Positions 6,673-6,828 of a stretch of DNA of 6,828 bases are shown here, one piece after another (positions within the stretch are counted from its first letter, which is position 1; each line of letters starts with the position of its first letter). This DNA comes from an uncultured Clostridium sp. (GTDB taxonomy: Bacteria; Bacillota; Clostridia; TANB77; CAG-508). The notes beneath the pieces are model-generated. The model was not told the DNA's origin and searched no databases. It saw only the letters and a program-made list of their open reading frames with translations. The translations under genes were made by a program, and so were the position numbers. The stretch covers positions 1 through 6,828 of the forward strand of contig CAOJXM010000057.1 of NCBI GenBank assembly GCA_948465625.1, given 5' to 3'.

Positions 6673-6828
6673 ATGCATGGAAAAACAACAATAGAAGAAA
6701 AAGTACTAAAAACAATCCAAACCAATCAATTAATACAAGCAGGAGATAGCCTAGTAATAGGAGTATCTGGTGGACCAGACTCCATGTGCTTATTAGACAT
6801 TTTAGTAAAGCAAACTAAAATACCTTGT
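6673..6828 (+). CDS. tilS: tRNA(Ile)-lysidine synthase TilS, 3'-truncated by the window
   Basis: Only the first 52 codons are visible. TilS uses ATP to attach lysine to C34 of the CAU-anticodon tRNA-Ile, letting it read AUA instead of AUG; this is essential in an organism using many AUA codons. The N-terminal PP-loop ATPase motif GVSGGPDSMCLL (residues 31-42) is unmistakable for the TilS/TtcA-type N-type ATP pyrophosphatases, and its place about 30 residues from the start fits TilS. A strong AAAGGAGG (6655-6662) lies ten bases before the ATG at 6673. A second, out-of-frame ATG at 6677 is ignored. It follows dnaB by 30 bases and is probably co-transcribed. TtcA is a less likely alternative, since too little is visible to exclude it fully. 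Confidence 0.88.
   Translation, partial: MHGKTTIEEKVLKTIQTNQLIQAGDSLVIGVSGGPDSMCLLDILVKQTKIPC

Overview
This window looks like a chromosomal segment of an AT-rich, low-GC Gram-positive bacterium (Bacillota). It is most likely an uncultured gut-type member of the Clostridia. The evidence is strong GGAGG-type ribosome binding sites, sigma-A promoters with 17-base spacers, A-rich codon use, and the gene order gdpP - rplI - dnaB - tilS. No species can be named from the sequence alone.

Layout. (a) 3-851: 3' part of a gene for a protein with an FGE/SUMF1-like (C-type-lectin-like) C-terminal domain, followed by a hairpin terminator at 856-886. (b) About 901-1163: a truncated, frameshifted second copy of the 3' end of the same kind of gene. 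(c) A sigma-A promoter at 1189-1217 drives gdpP (1243 onward), the membrane-bound c-di-AMP phosphodiesterase. As given, the sequence has a one-base frame change exactly at the conserved Gly-Gly-Gly-Gly-His motif near 3163. The family-like C-terminus continues in the +1 frame and stops at 3269-3271, inside an intrinsic terminator (3255-3287). The literal reading frame runs on through that terminator to 3300. (d) A separately promoted AAA ATPase gene of the AAA_14/DUF4143 family (3429-4688) sits between gdpP and rplI. Its codon use is visibly more AT-rich and it looks like an insertion into a conserved neighbourhood. (e) A second promoter (4782-4810) starts a tightly packed block: rplI (4843-5289), dnaB (5308-6642) and the start of tilS (6673 to the window edge).

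How the genes relate. gdpP, rplI and dnaB are a classic Firmicute neighbourhood linking c-di-AMP turnover, translation and replication; tilS supplies the tRNA-Ile2 lysidine needed to read AUA, a codon used heavily in this AT-rich DNA. The ATPase has its own promoter and lies downstream of a terminator, so it is probably an independent accessory gene. The most unusual items are the frame break in gdpP and the adjacent 3'-only partial copy of the FGE-like gene. That copy keeps its conserved protein blocks mostly through synonymous changes, while the segment between them has diverged. I found no CRISPR array, tRNA, rRNA, insertion sequence or complete novel defence system.
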